Source of the DNA: Arcobacter lacus
GTDB lineage: Bacteria; Campylobacterota; Campylobacteria; Campylobacterales; Arcobacteraceae
Length of the DNA stretch: 64,000 nt
Assembly: GCF_003063295.1 (NCBI RefSeq)
Contig: NZ_MUXF01000019.1
Span: forward strand, 367,919-431,918
Reading direction: 5' to 3'
In this document: in pieces, positions 35,763 to 44,653 of the stretch
Numbering within the stretch: position 1 is the stretch's first letter
Layout of the letters: each line of letters begins with the position of its first letter
Notes under the pieces: generated by a model
What the model was told of the DNA's origin: nothing
The model's input: the letters and a program-made list of their open reading frames with translations, nothing else
The model's database searches: none
Translations under genes and position numbers: made by a program

Positions 35763-37159
35763 TTTATAACTCCTTTAGTGTTTAAAGATTTAATATAAGC
35801 TGCTAACGCATCTTTTTCAGCTTCAGTTCCTACAAATGGAGGCATATATGGAGTCCCACCACCTGGAAGATTATTTAATCTATTTCTAATAGCATCATGT
35901 GACCAACCAGTTGTTAAACCTTTTAATCCATTAATACCATTTTGGGTATGACAGATACGACACTCTATTTGATAAATTGATTTACCAACTTCTAAAATAT
36001 TTGATTTATCTTCATTTACAACTTTTTTACTTTCATCTAAGAAAACAGCATGTTTTAAAATTCCCACTTTATTTAAGTATGGAACATCTGTTGTTCTAAT
36101 ACCATTTGAATACATATAGTTATAAATTAAAAAAGGTTTTCGTATAAATTCTCTTACTCTTTCTTCATATCCCCAAAGAACTAAAAATCCAGCAACCATT
36201 AAACTTGCTGCTAAATATGGCATTCTTTTTGGTGAAAAATAAGCGATTATTGTTGTAATTATGATTGAAGCACCAACACCAATAGCCATTAGATACATTA
36301 AATCAAATCTATCTTCAAAAGCTCTTGTCATAACAGCAGTTGGAATCATAGAAAGTGCAGCAGCTGGAATTTCTGTATAATACCAATAACCAAAAATAGC
36401 ACTTATTGGAACAGTTATTAACATAATTGCCGCTAAAAACTTAATAAGTCTAGCTTTTGCTTCTTTATCTTCTTCATTTTTTGAAAAAGTTGCAATTATC
36501 CAAGTCCACATAATAGCAAGTGCTGCTGCAAATGCGATAGATGTAAATGTTCTAAATGCTAAAGAAGGCCACCAAGTTGGATTAAATAAAGCATTATTGT
36601 AATCTACATTTCCCGGATAAACTTCAGGATCTACCCAAGGTTGTCCATCAAAATTTGGAGTTAACATAAATGCTAAAATTGCAGTGATAATAACCATTGT
36701 TAACCATGAAGAAATAGCATAATAAACACCTAATCTTATAGTCTTTTTTCTTCCTTCATCACTTGTTTGATTTTTCTTCCAAGTCATAAACAATAGTAAA
36801 AGAAGTACAACTTCAAAGTTAAATACTATCCACTCAATAAACCATTTCCAAAAGAATACTCTAATTAATCCACCAATTGCATTTGGACTTAAAATATTTG
36901 CATGTATCCACATACCAACACCTGTTAATGCACCAACTGAAGTAGAAACAATAAAAAATACCATAATAACTTTATAAGTTAAATTATAAGCTTGCATATC
37001 GTTTTTCTTATTTGCCCACCAAGCCATAGCAGCAAGAACAACCGAACCTCCAACTGCACCTCCATGAGATACAAAGACATGGATAATTGCATTTATTGCC
37101 ATCAACATTCTTTGCCCTATAAAAGGCATTTCAAATATGGGGTAATCGAACATACCCAA
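35759..37159 (-). CDS. CydA-like oxidase subunit I with C-terminal cytochrome c domain
   Basis: A 466-residue membrane protein. The N-terminal region follows CydA: a heme-ligand histidine candidate in NAIIHVFVSHGG, ALTGVGMW, and the two glutamates in WFIEWIVFNFEVV. WGYEERVREFIRKPFLIYNY stands where CydA has its Arg-Gln-Pro-Trp motif. A monoheme cytochrome c domain (CRICH near residue 401, MPPF near 443) closes the protein. This suggests a bd-family oxidase fed by, or carrying, c-type heme rather than one oxidising quinol through a Q-loop. First gene of the operon. Which electron donor and acceptor it uses is unknown. Confidence 0.8.
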   Translation of the reverse strand: MGMFDYPIFEMPFIGQRMLMAINAIIHVFVSHGGAVGGSVVLAAMAWWANKKNDMQAYNLTYKVIMVFFIVSTSVGALTGVGMWIHANILSPNAIGGLIRVFFWKWFIEWIVFNFEVVLLLLLFMTWKKNQTSDEGRKKTIRLGVYYAISSWLTMVIITAILAFMLTPNFDGQPWVDPEVYPGNVDYNNALFNPTWWPSLAFRTFTSIAFAAALAIMWTWIIATFSKNEEDKEAKARLIKFLAAIMLITVPISAIFGYWYYTEIPAAALSMIPTAVMTRAFEDRFDLMYLMAIGVGASIIITTIIAYFSPKRMPYLAASLMVAGFLVLWGYEERVREFIRKPFLIYNYMYSNGIRTTDVPYLNKVGILKHAVFLDESKKVVNEDKSNILEVGKSIYQIECRICHTQNGINGLKGLTTGWSHDAIRNRLNNLPGGGTPYMPPFVGTEAEKDALAAYIKSLNTKGVIK

Positions 37160-37240
37160 TCCTCCTGTATATTTATTTGCTTAATGCAAACGGTATTTTA
37201 GATATACAGTGTTAATTATTCGTTTGTAGTATTTGATAAA

Positions 37241-37906
37241 TTATATGTTGATTTTGTAGCCACTTACTCGATTTGATAAAATAATATCATTTCCTAAAAG
37301 CTGTCTAATTTTATGAATATGAAAACGAATTACTCCATTTTTACTATCACTACAGGCTGGATATACTTCTTTTTCTAAATCTTCAGAAGAGACAAAAATA
37401 TCTCTAAATTTAAGTAAATAATCTAAAATCAATAAAGGTTTTTCTCCTAAAATAATTTCATCATTATCTACTAAAATTTTTTTATTAAATATCCCATATT
37501 TTATATTTTTCTTTAAAGTTATAAAATCAGAATGAACTTTAAACTGTCTTCTAATAAGTGCTTTTATTCTTAAAATTATTTCATCTTCATCTACATTTCT
37601 TATAACACACTCATCGCAACCTGATATAAAAGATGGTTTTATCATACTTGAAATTGAGGCTATGACCATTTTCATAGTCATATCATGGCACTCATTTAAT
37701 AATTTTATTAATTGAAATCGTGGAATTGCTTTTTCTTCATTTATATTCAATAAATATAAATCATATAAGTTATAATAAATAGATTCTAAAAATTCATCAT
37801 TATTACTACAAATATCTACCAAAAAGTCATTATTTTTTAAAATCTCTATAATTTGAGAAATGGATTTATCATTACTTTCTAAAACTAAAATTCTTATTGC
37901 TTTCAA
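37241..37906 (-). CDS. OmpR-like response regulator with degenerate receiver
   Basis: A 221-residue protein with the layout of OmpR regulators, but the receiver has lost key residues: the phospho-acceptor position is Asn54 in YLLNINEE, the acidic pair reads ESND, and the usual lysine site reads VIRNVD. The C-terminal winged helix is intact (EKPLLILDYLLKFRDIFV, NGVIRFHIHKIRQLL, SNRVSGYKI). It lies 81 bp upstream of the CydA-like operon on the same strand and may regulate it without phosphorylation (inference). Confidence 0.85.
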   Translation of the reverse strand: MKAIRILVLESNDKSISQIIEILKNNDFLVDICSNNDEFLESIYYNLYDLYLLNINEEKAIPRFQLIKLLNECHDMTMKMVIASISSMIKPSFISGCDECVIRNVDEDEIILRIKALIRRQFKVHSDFITLKKNIKYGIFNKKILVDNDEIILGEKPLLILDYLLKFRDIFVSSEDLEKEVYPACSDSKNGVIRFHIHKIRQLLGNDIILSNRVSGYKINI

Positions 37907-38015
37907 TAATTTTCTCCAAAATTTTACATAACCACTAGCATTTTAAAATAAATCTATTAATTATCTGTTAGTTAAGGTTTAGTAGAATCCACAAAAAATG
38001 CATTTTGGAAAAATT

Positions 38016-38570
38016 ATGATAAAACAAGCAAATAAAAATAGTATTACAAATATTTCAACCCTTATTTATGATGCAATTCATGATATTGCAAATACTTTAA
38101 CTGGTGAAAATGAAGATAAAAAAATTTTAGAAACTTTGGATTATTATATAAAAATGGATGTTTGTAGGCTTAGTTATAACAATATTTATACTTATGAAAC
38201 AAATAACCAAATAGTTGGACTTTTATTAGCATACAATTCAAATGATGTAGAAAAACTAGACTCGCCTATGATTGAACATTTAAAAAGAAAAAATATTTTT
38301 TTAGATTCATTTGAAAAAGAGTGTTTTGAAGATGAATTTTATATAGATACAGTTAGTGTAAGTCCTAGCTTTCAAGGAAGAGGAATAGCAAAAGAGTTGT
38401 TTAGTTTTGCCGAACAAAAAGCAAAAGAGTTAGATTTTGAGAAACTCTCACTTTTAGTTGATTTTGAAAATCCAAAAGCAAAAGCTTTGTATGAAAGATT
38501 AGGATTTCAAGATAATGAAATCCTAAAAGTTTCAGGAAGCAACTTCTATCATATGATAAAAGAGATTTAA
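38016..38570 (+). CDS. GNAT-family N-acetyltransferase
   Basis: About 184 residues with the acetyl-CoA loop in VSPSFQGRGIAKELF (Q/RxxGxG/A) and the C-terminal NPKAKALYERLGFQ. I choose the ATG at 38016, which follows GGAA, over the in-frame ATG at 37998, which has no SD. The end overlaps the zinc permease gene end. Acceptor substrate unknown. Confidence 0.85.
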   Translation: MIKQANKNSITNISTLIYDAIHDIANTLTGENEDKKILETLDYYIKMDVCRLSYNNIYTYETNNQIVGLLLAYNSNDVEKLDSPMIEHLKRKNIFLDSFEKECFEDEFYIDTVSVSPSFQGRGIAKELFSFAEQKAKELDFEKLSLLVDFENPKAKALYERLGFQDNEILKVSGSNFYHMIKEI

Positions 38571-40009
38571 AAAATCTTCGAACTCAAAAGTAATAATAAA
38601 GCCAAAATAAACATAAAAATAGGTGCAAGTATCTCTAAAATATTTATAATTTTTGAAGATTTTGAAGACATTTTATGAATACTTACTCCTAAAAATGATG
38701 AAGCAAAAATCACAACAGCCATTCCAAGACTTATACTAATACTTGCTAAAAATACTGCAAAATAAGTTTTTAATAAAAAAGCATAAACAAAAAGTAAAAC
38801 TGTTCCTGGACAAGGAACTATTCCTGCTGTTAAAACAAAAATCAAATCCTGTTTTTTACTTCTTTTTTGAAGTAAAATAGGTTTATTTTGAGTCAATTTC
38901 ACAAAATTTTGATTTTGTGGTTTTATATCAAATTTTGTACTTTTTAACTCTACACTACAAGAGACACAAGAACAAGACTTTTTCTTTACTTTTCTATATA
39001 AAATGTATAAAGCTAAAAACATAATAATAACTGCACTTAAAGCTGTAATATAAGTAACACTATTTTCTATAAAATTATTTAAGACACTTTGAAGTATTAA
39101 AACTGAAATAAGCACTATAATTAAAGCCCCAATTATATGAACAAAAGCGGTAAATAAAGAGATAATAAAAGCTTCAAAATAAGAACTTTTTTGTGAAGAA
39201 AAATATGAAAATGCCAAAGCCTTTCCATGTCCAGGACCAAGAGCGTGAACAACTCCATAAATAAAAGATGCCATAAGTAAAAAAACTAAAGCAATTTTAT
39301 CTCCATTTTCAATATCTACTAAATATTTTTTTATATTATTTGTAAAAACATCTAAAAAATTCTCTTTTTTAGGCTCTTCATAGATTTTCTCTTTCTCTTC
39401 AACTTTTTCTATTTTTGGAACAATGACTTCGTTTTGTATCTCTTGAATTGTTAAACTTGGTGCATTTATAGTATAAGTTACTTCACTTATATTTGTACTT
39501 TTTTTAACTTCGTAAGGAGTATCAAATTTTTGTTTTTCATCTTGAAAGATTATAAAAAAATAACCTTCTTTATCAAATACTCTAATATTTAAAATATTTT
39601 TATCATAAAGTTTGTAGTCTAAAGTAATATTGTAATCAAAATTCAAAATTCCATTTTTAAAACTCATTTTATAATCTTGAACTTCAAAAGGAATACTTTG
39701 TCCATCAATTTTATTATCATAAGATATAGTTGTTAGAAAATTCCTTGGTTCTAAATAGTTTAATAAAGCATCTTCAATAAATTTTAACTCTTTTTTATCA
39801 AAAGTTCCATCTAAATTTAAATCATATATTTGTAATAATTCATCAGAAAATTGTTTTGCAAAACTCCAATTTATGCTTAATGTTTTAATATTTTGATTAT
39901 CTGTTTTTATATGTGTAGAAACATGAGTTCTTGGAGTATAAACTGAACATAAAGAGCATCCAAAAAGGATACTCTTAAAAATCATAAATAGTATAAAAAA
40001 TCTTATCAT
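38567..40009 (-). CDS. DUF1007 plus NicO/RcnA-type metal permease
   Basis: A 480-residue fusion. A signal peptide and a periplasmic DUF1007-like domain (about 20-190, with DLNLDGTFDKKEL resembling an EF-hand) are followed by a six-TM NicO domain (about 240-480) holding the metal signature HALGPGHGKALAF and CPGTVLLF. A cytosolic Cys-rich loop (KKSCSCVSC) may bind metal. It overlaps the znuA-like gene by 4 bp. NicO proteins move Ni, Co or related ions; the pairing with ZnuA and Zur suggests zinc here. Confidence 0.85.
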   Translation of the reverse strand: MIRFFILFMIFKSILFGCSLCSVYTPRTHVSTHIKTDNQNIKTLSINWSFAKQFSDELLQIYDLNLDGTFDKKELKFIEDALLNYLEPRNFLTTISYDNKIDGQSIPFEVQDYKMSFKNGILNFDYNITLDYKLYDKNILNIRVFDKEGYFFIIFQDEKQKFDTPYEVKKSTNISEVTYTINAPSLTIQEIQNEVIVPKIEKVEEKEKIYEEPKKENFLDVFTNNIKKYLVDIENGDKIALVFLLMASFIYGVVHALGPGHGKALAFSYFSSQKSSYFEAFIISLFTAFVHIIGALIIVLISVLILQSVLNNFIENSVTYITALSAVIIMFLALYILYRKVKKKSCSCVSCSVELKSTKFDIKPQNQNFVKLTQNKPILLQKRSKKQDLIFVLTAGIVPCPGTVLLFVYAFLLKTYFAVFLASISISLGMAVVIFASSFLGVSIHKMSSKSSKIINILEILAPIFMFILALLLLLSSKIF

Positions 40010-40923
40010 TTATAACTATTTGCAATCTCTTTTGCTGTTTTTAAAAGGTCATTTTTCCAATTACCACTCAAAGGATCAATAGAAACTACATTTGCACCAA
40101 TACTTTGAGAAATAGTTTTTGCACTTTTTTGTGAAAATTGAGGAGCAACAAACACTATTTTTATATCATGTTTTTTTGCCTCTTCAACAAGTTTTACTAA
40201 CTCATTTGGTTTTGGCTCTTTTCCTTCCATTTCAATAGATATTTGTTCTAAATCATATCTTTTAGCAAAATATCCCCAAGATGGATGAAATACCATAAAA
40301 GCTTTATCTTTATAAGGTGCTAAAATATTTTTTATTTCAGTATCTAAACTATCAAGTTCTTTTACAAATTCTTCATAATTAGCTTTATAAAAATCACTAT
40401 TTTTTTCATCAATTTTTAACATAGCTTCATAAATATTTTTTGCTTGAACTTTTACAGAAATTGGATCTAACCAAGTATGTGGATCTAAACCTGATTCATC
40501 ATGATCAGCATGTTCTTCATGCTCATGTTCATGATGTTCATGATGTGCATGACCTTCATGTTCATCTTCATCCTCTTCATCATGATGTTTATGTGCAACC
40601 ATAGGAATTCTTTCTATTCCAACAGTAGTATCTACAAATAAAGTATCTTTTGCATTTTGTTTAAATTTCTCTATCCACGCTTGTTCACTTGGATCACCAA
40701 CTAAAAAATAAACTTTTGAAGAAGCTAAAGATTTCATCTGAGAAGGTTTTGGTTCAAAGTTATGAGGAGAACTTCCTGGCTTTACCATAACATTTATGTC
40801 AAATTTATCTTTTACTATTTTTTCTACAAAATATTTTTGTGGCAAAATATTTACTGTTAATTGTGGTTTATTTGCATATAAAAATGAAGCAAAAACCAAA
40901 AATAAAACTAAAACTTTTTTCAT
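40006..40923 (-). CDS. znuA: ZnuA-type zinc-binding periplasmic protein
   Basis: A 305-residue cluster A-I solute-binding protein with signal peptide (ending LYA), metal ligand His in GSSPHNFEPKPSQM, a His/Asp/Glu-rich loop (about 110-146) typical of zinc-specific members, DPHTWLDP, and HPSWGYFAKRY. It heads a two-gene operon with the NicO permease; no znuB/znuC lies in the window. The promoter carries a Zur-like palindrome. Confidence 0.9.
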   Translation of the reverse strand: MKKVLVLFLVFASFLYANKPQLTVNILPQKYFVEKIVKDKFDINVMVKPGSSPHNFEPKPSQMKSLASSKVYFLVGDPSEQAWIEKFKQNAKDTLFVDTTVGIERIPMVAHKHHDEEDEDEHEGHAHHEHHEHEHEEHADHDESGLDPHTWLDPISVKVQAKNIYEAMLKIDEKNSDFYKANYEEFVKELDSLDTEIKNILAPYKDKAFMVFHPSWGYFAKRYDLEQISIEMEGKEPKPNELVKLVEEAKKHDIKIVFVAPQFSQKSAKTISQSIGANVVSIDPLSGNWKNDLLKTAKEIANSYK

Positions 40924-40944
40924 TATTATCCTTTATTATTTTTA

Positions 40945-40959
40945 TGCAACTTAGTTGCA
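40945..40959. promoter_or_regulatory. Zur-like box 1 (znuA side)
   Basis: Palindrome TGCAAC-TTA-GTTGCA, 22 bp upstream of the znuA ATG. Confidence 0.65.
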
Positions 40960-40993
40960 ATTAAGTTGAAAGTTTAATCTTTTTAATCTTTAA

Positions 40994-41008
40994 TGCAACT
41001 TAGTTGTA
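40994..41008. promoter_or_regulatory. Zur-like box 2 (zur side)
   Basis: TGCAAC-TTA-GTTGTA, one mismatch from a perfect palindrome and 49 bp from box 1. It lies just upstream of the zur -10 (TGATACAAT, 41030-41038). Confidence 0.65.
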
Positions 41009-41045
41009 AAATGATTTTAAAAAGAATTTTGATACAATATTTTTC

Positions 41046-41420
41046 ATGAATATAATAGACTTTACTCACATAAAACTTACAAATGCAAGGAAAGCAATAT
41101 TAGAGATATTAATAGACTCTAATAAACCCTTATCTTATGAAGATATAAAAGATTTTATATCTATGGACAAAGCAACTTTTTATAGAAACATAGCTATTTT
41201 TGAAGAGGAAAATCTTATAAATTCTTTTGAATCAAATGATAAAAAAAGATATTTTGAAATCAAAAAAAATCAACATTCACATTTTATCTGTACAAACTGT
41301 TCAAAAATTGAATGTATTCATGAAAAATTAAATTTAACACTTCCAGAATACAAAATCGAAAATATTATTATTAAAGGTATTTGTAAAGAGTGTTTAAAAA
41401 AGGAAAAAAATGAAAAATAG
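41046..41420 (+). CDS. Fur-family regulator, probably Zur
   Basis: A 124-residue Fur-family repressor: winged helix (about 10-75, SYEDIKDFISMDKATFYRNIAIFEEENLI) and a metal-binding half with HSHFICTNCSKIECIHE and a final CKEC, giving a Cys4-type structural zinc site. Context (divergent znuA, two matching palindromes) indicates zinc rather than iron sensing. The -10 ends at 41038 and the ATG starts at 41046 with no SD, so the mRNA may be leaderless. Confidence 0.85.
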   Translation: MNIIDFTHIKLTNARKAILEILIDSNKPLSYEDIKDFISMDKATFYRNIAIFEEENLINSFESNDKKRYFEIKKNQHSHFICTNCSKIECIHEKLNLTLPEYKIENIIIKGICKECLKKEKNEK

Positions 41421-42594
41421 CCTATTTTTAATTAAAGACTTTATATCAAAAGAGACTTTAAGTGGATTAATACTTTTTGTAGTAACTGTACTTGCTGTAA
41501 CAATCGCAAATTCAGATTTTGGTCCATATTATTTTGAACTTTTTTCTACACAACTTGGAATTAATTTCGGACAATTAAATGCATCTATGAGTTTACTTCA
41601 TTGGATAAATGATGTTTTAATGGCAATATTCTTTCTTGTTGTTGGATTAGAAATAAAAAGAGAAATGTTAATAGGAGAATTATCTAGTGTAAAAAAAGCA
41701 TCTTTTCCTATAATTGCTGCCATTGGAGGAATGATAGTTCCTGCAATACTTTATATAAGTCTAAATCCTGATCATATAACAGGTTTTGGGGTACCAATGG
41801 CAACAGATATTGCTTTTGCTTTAGGTATTTTGATGCTTTTAGGAAATAAAGTTAATCCTGCAATTAAACTATTTTTGGTAACTCTTGCTGTTGTTGATGA
41901 TTTAGGAGCAATTGTAGTTGTTGCTATTTTTTACACAAATGAACTTCACTTTGAATATTTCTTATATGCTTTTGCAGTTTATTTTATAATTTGGGTTTTG
42001 AACTACAAAAATGTACAAAAATTAACTCCATATATAATTTTAGGAGTTTTTTTATGGATATTTATCCATAAAACAGGTATTCACTCTACAATTGCTGGTG
42101 TTTTATTAGCTTTTGCAATTCCTTTAAATAAAAAAGCCGATTTGGAAGAATCAGTTGAACATTTAAGTGTAGATAATCCTTTAGTAAAATTAGAACATGC
42201 TTTACATAACTTCTCAGCTTTTATTATAATGCCTTTATTTGCATTTGCAAATGCAGGAGTAATAATAGATTTTTCAAATGTTATGGAACATCAATTAATA
42301 GTTTTAGGTGTTGCATTAGGTTTAGTTGTAGGAAAACCAATTGGTATTTTTAGTTTTACATATTTAGCTACAAAATTAAAACTCAGTGTGAAACCAGAAA
42401 ACGTAACTTGGAATGATATATTTGCTGTTGGATTCTTAGGTGGAATTGGATTTACAATGTCTATTTTTATCTCTCATCTTGCATTCAGTGATGAAAATAT
42501 AGTAGGTGCAGTAAAACTTGGAATATTTGCAAGTTCAGTTATAGCTGCATTTATTGGTTCAGTTCTTCTAATTTTAAAAGCAAAGAAAAATTAA
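41410..42594 (+). CDS. nhaA: NhaA-type Na+/H+ antiporter
   Basis: A 394-residue antiporter with about 12 TM helices. The transport aspartates are in VPMATDIAFALGIL and LAVVDDLGAIVV; GIHSTIAGVLLAF and GFLGGIGFTMSIFI are also typical. It starts within the end of the zur gene (11 bp overlap) with SD AAAAGGA, so it is co-transcribed with zur. Confidence 0.95.
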   Translation: MKNSLFLIKDFISKETLSGLILFVVTVLAVTIANSDFGPYYFELFSTQLGINFGQLNASMSLLHWINDVLMAIFFLVVGLEIKREMLIGELSSVKKASFPIIAAIGGMIVPAILYISLNPDHITGFGVPMATDIAFALGILMLLGNKVNPAIKLFLVTLAVVDDLGAIVVVAIFYTNELHFEYFLYAFAVYFIIWVLNYKNVQKLTPYIILGVFLWIFIHKTGIHSTIAGVLLAFAIPLNKKADLEESVEHLSVDNPLVKLEHALHNFSAFIIMPLFAFANAGVIIDFSNVMEHQLIVLGVALGLVVGKPIGIFSFTYLATKLKLSVKPENVTWNDIFAVGFLGGIGFTMSIFISHLAFSDENIVGAVKLGIFASSVIAAFIGSVLLILKAKKN

Positions 42595-42620
42595 AAAAGA
42601 GAATTTTACTTCTCTTTTTT
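42593..42620. terminator. bidirectional terminator
   Basis: Arms AAAAAAGAGAA / TTCTCTTTTTT around TTTTAC between nhaA and the convergent cytochrome peroxidase gene, whose stop codon lies inside it. Confidence 0.7.
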
Positions 42621-43742
42621 CTCTTGTTCCTCTAAAAGATATTCATATTTTTTATCTGTTAAAAGTTTCATAAATGCTACAAGAGCTTCAACTTTTCTAT
42701 CAGTTAATTTATTTGCTTTTAACTCTTCTAAAGAAATATTCTCTTTAACTTCTGGTTCAGCCCAAGTTTTTCCAGTTTCTTGATCAATAGTTCTATCTTT
42801 ATTGTTATATTTATCATAAAACTCTACAACTGTTTTTAAATCTTTAAACACTCCATTATGCATATATGGACCTGTAACTGCAACATTTCTTAAAGTTGGA
42901 ACTTTGTGTTTTCCTTTTTGAGTAACATCTGACACATTTGAATTTGCTAAAAGCCCTTCATCTATTGCTTTTACACCATTTTTTGCTCTTAAATGATGGT
43001 TTTCAGGAGTTCCAATATTGTGGTACTGATAGTTTGTAAAAGTTTCACCCTCTTTATCTTCACCTTTTAAAACGTGACAATTTGCACAAGAATTGTTATT
43101 ATTAGAGAAAAATATAGATTTTCCTAAATCTTCAAGTGGTGTTAAATCATATTCACCTCTTAAATATCTATCATATTTTGAATCAAATGGTGAGAATTCG
43201 TCAGTTCTTTCAAAAGAAGCAATAGCAATAGTCATAGCTTCATAAGCTTTATCATCATTTTTAAAAATATCAGCTCCAAAGATTTTTTTAAACGAATCAA
43301 CATATAGAGTATTCTCTTTTAGTCTATCAACAACTGATTTTTTATTTGGCATTCCCATCTCAATTGGATTTAGTGGTGGACCACCTGCTTGCCCTTCTAA
43401 AGTTGCTTCTCTTCCATCCCAAAATTGTCCACCAACATGTTTTTTTGTTTTTTCATCAAAATGAAACTTTGGAGAAAATTTTGCATAAGATGCTGTTGGA
43501 GCTTGTCTATCACCTAATGATTTTCCATCATCACCAAGTGAAGCCATTTTTTTTACACCATTATCTCTATTATCAGTAAATGCTACATCAGGATTGTGAC
43601 ATGTAGCACAACTTTGAGTTCTATTTTTAGATAAATTTACATCAAAAAATAAAATTCTTCCTAAATCCTCTTTTTTCAAATCTTCTGCTAACAAAGATGA
43701 AAACATCAAACTAACTATTAAAAATAGTTTTAAATTTTTCAT
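42606..43742 (-). CDS. di-heme cytochrome c peroxidase
   Basis: A 378-residue periplasmic protein with a signal peptide and two heme c sites, CATCH (about 42-46) and CANCH (about 220-224), in the CcpA/MauG layout; VAVTGPYMHNGVFKDLKTVVEFY is a family hallmark. Reduces hydrogen peroxide with electrons from cytochrome c. Last gene of the iron-linked leftward operon; its start overlaps the sterol desaturase-type gene by 32 bp. Confidence 0.92.
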   Translation of the reverse strand: MKNLKLFLIVSLMFSSLLAEDLKKEDLGRILFFDVNLSKNRTQSCATCHNPDVAFTDNRDNGVKKMASLGDDGKSLGDRQAPTASYAKFSPKFHFDEKTKKHVGGQFWDGREATLEGQAGGPPLNPIEMGMPNKKSVVDRLKENTLYVDSFKKIFGADIFKNDDKAYEAMTIAIASFERTDEFSPFDSKYDRYLRGEYDLTPLEDLGKSIFFSNNNNSCANCHVLKGEDKEGETFTNYQYHNIGTPENHHLRAKNGVKAIDEGLLANSNVSDVTQKGKHKVPTLRNVAVTGPYMHNGVFKDLKTVVEFYDKYNNKDRTIDQETGKTWAEPEVKENISLEELKANKLTDRKVEALVAFMKLLTDKKYEYLLEEQEKKEK

Positions 43743-44646
43743 TAAATCCCCTCTTTTTTAATAAATTCATAAAAGGTCTAATTATCAAATACTTTAAAGA
43801 CAAATAGTCCTTCATTTGTTCACGTCTTAAACCAAACTTTAAAATTTTAACATCTTTTGATAGAGTTAAACTTCCAAAAATTCTATCCCAAATCGCAATA
43901 TAACCACCATAATTTTTATTAAAATGCTTTTTATCATGATGAATCTGATGTTGTTTAGGTGAAAGTAACCATTTTTCTACAATTCTTCCATAAGACAATG
44001 GGATATGAGAATGTCTAAGATTTGAACCTAATAATGAAAAAATAAATAAAAAAATATTTACTCCAAAAACCATATAAATATCAACTTTTGCACCAAATAA
44101 ATATATAAATATACCAGTTACAAATCCAACACTTAAAGAATATCTAAGTCCAAAAAGAAAATTCTCAACAGGATGAACTCTATAAAATGTTATTGGTGTT
44201 AAAACTTTTGCACTATGGTGAACTTTGTGAAACTCCCATAAAAATGGTATTGTATGCAAAAATCTATGAAGCCAATATCTTGTAAAATCACTTATAACAA
44301 ATATAGAAATTGTGTACATTAGAACTATCTGTTTATAACTAAAAAAAGTATTATCATAATAATCAAAATAAAAATATAACTCTTTATTTATATATAAAGC
44401 AACAGTTTTTGCACTTATAATAAAAGGTACCAGTAAAAATATATTTATAAAATAAGATAAAAAAAAGTAGTAATAATCTAATTTTGCACTTGGATGTAAC
44501 CACAATTTTGAAGAGGTGATTAATCTACTATTTTTTTTAGTAACATAAAAATATACAATTGCCAAAAATATAGAACTAATTATATAAATCCAAAATATTC
44601 TTTTACTTGGATTTATTACATATTCAAGTGCAAAAAAATCATTCAT
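43711..44646 (-). CDS. sterol desaturase/fatty acid hydroxylase superfamily protein
   Basis: A 311-residue membrane protein with about five TM helices and the di-iron histidine boxes HRFLH, HKVHHS and HQIHHDKKH. The family hydroxylates or desaturates lipids using oxygen and two irons. It is unexpected inside an imelysin/di-heme operon, 8 bp after one imelysin gene and overlapping the peroxidase gene. Substrate unknown. Confidence 0.85.
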   Translation of the reverse strand: MNDFFALEYVINPSKRIFWIYIISSIFLAIVYFYVTKKNSRLITSSKLWLHPSAKLDYYYFFLSYFINIFLLVPFIISAKTVALYINKELYFYFDYYDNTFFSYKQIVLMYTISIFVISDFTRYWLHRFLHTIPFLWEFHKVHHSAKVLTPITFYRVHPVENFLFGLRYSLSVGFVTGIFIYLFGAKVDIYMVFGVNIFLFIFSLLGSNLRHSHIPLSYGRIVEKWLLSPKQHQIHHDKKHFNKNYGGYIAIWDRIFGSLTLSKDVKILKFGLRREQMKDYLSLKYLIIRPFMNLLKKRGFNEKFKTIFNS

Positions 44647-44653
44647 TTTTTAA

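Noticed and set aside
40497-40600. Simple-sequence repeat region (ATG/TTC-rich tract)
   Set aside because: It is the coding DNA of the His/Glu/Asp-rich metal loop of ZnuA.
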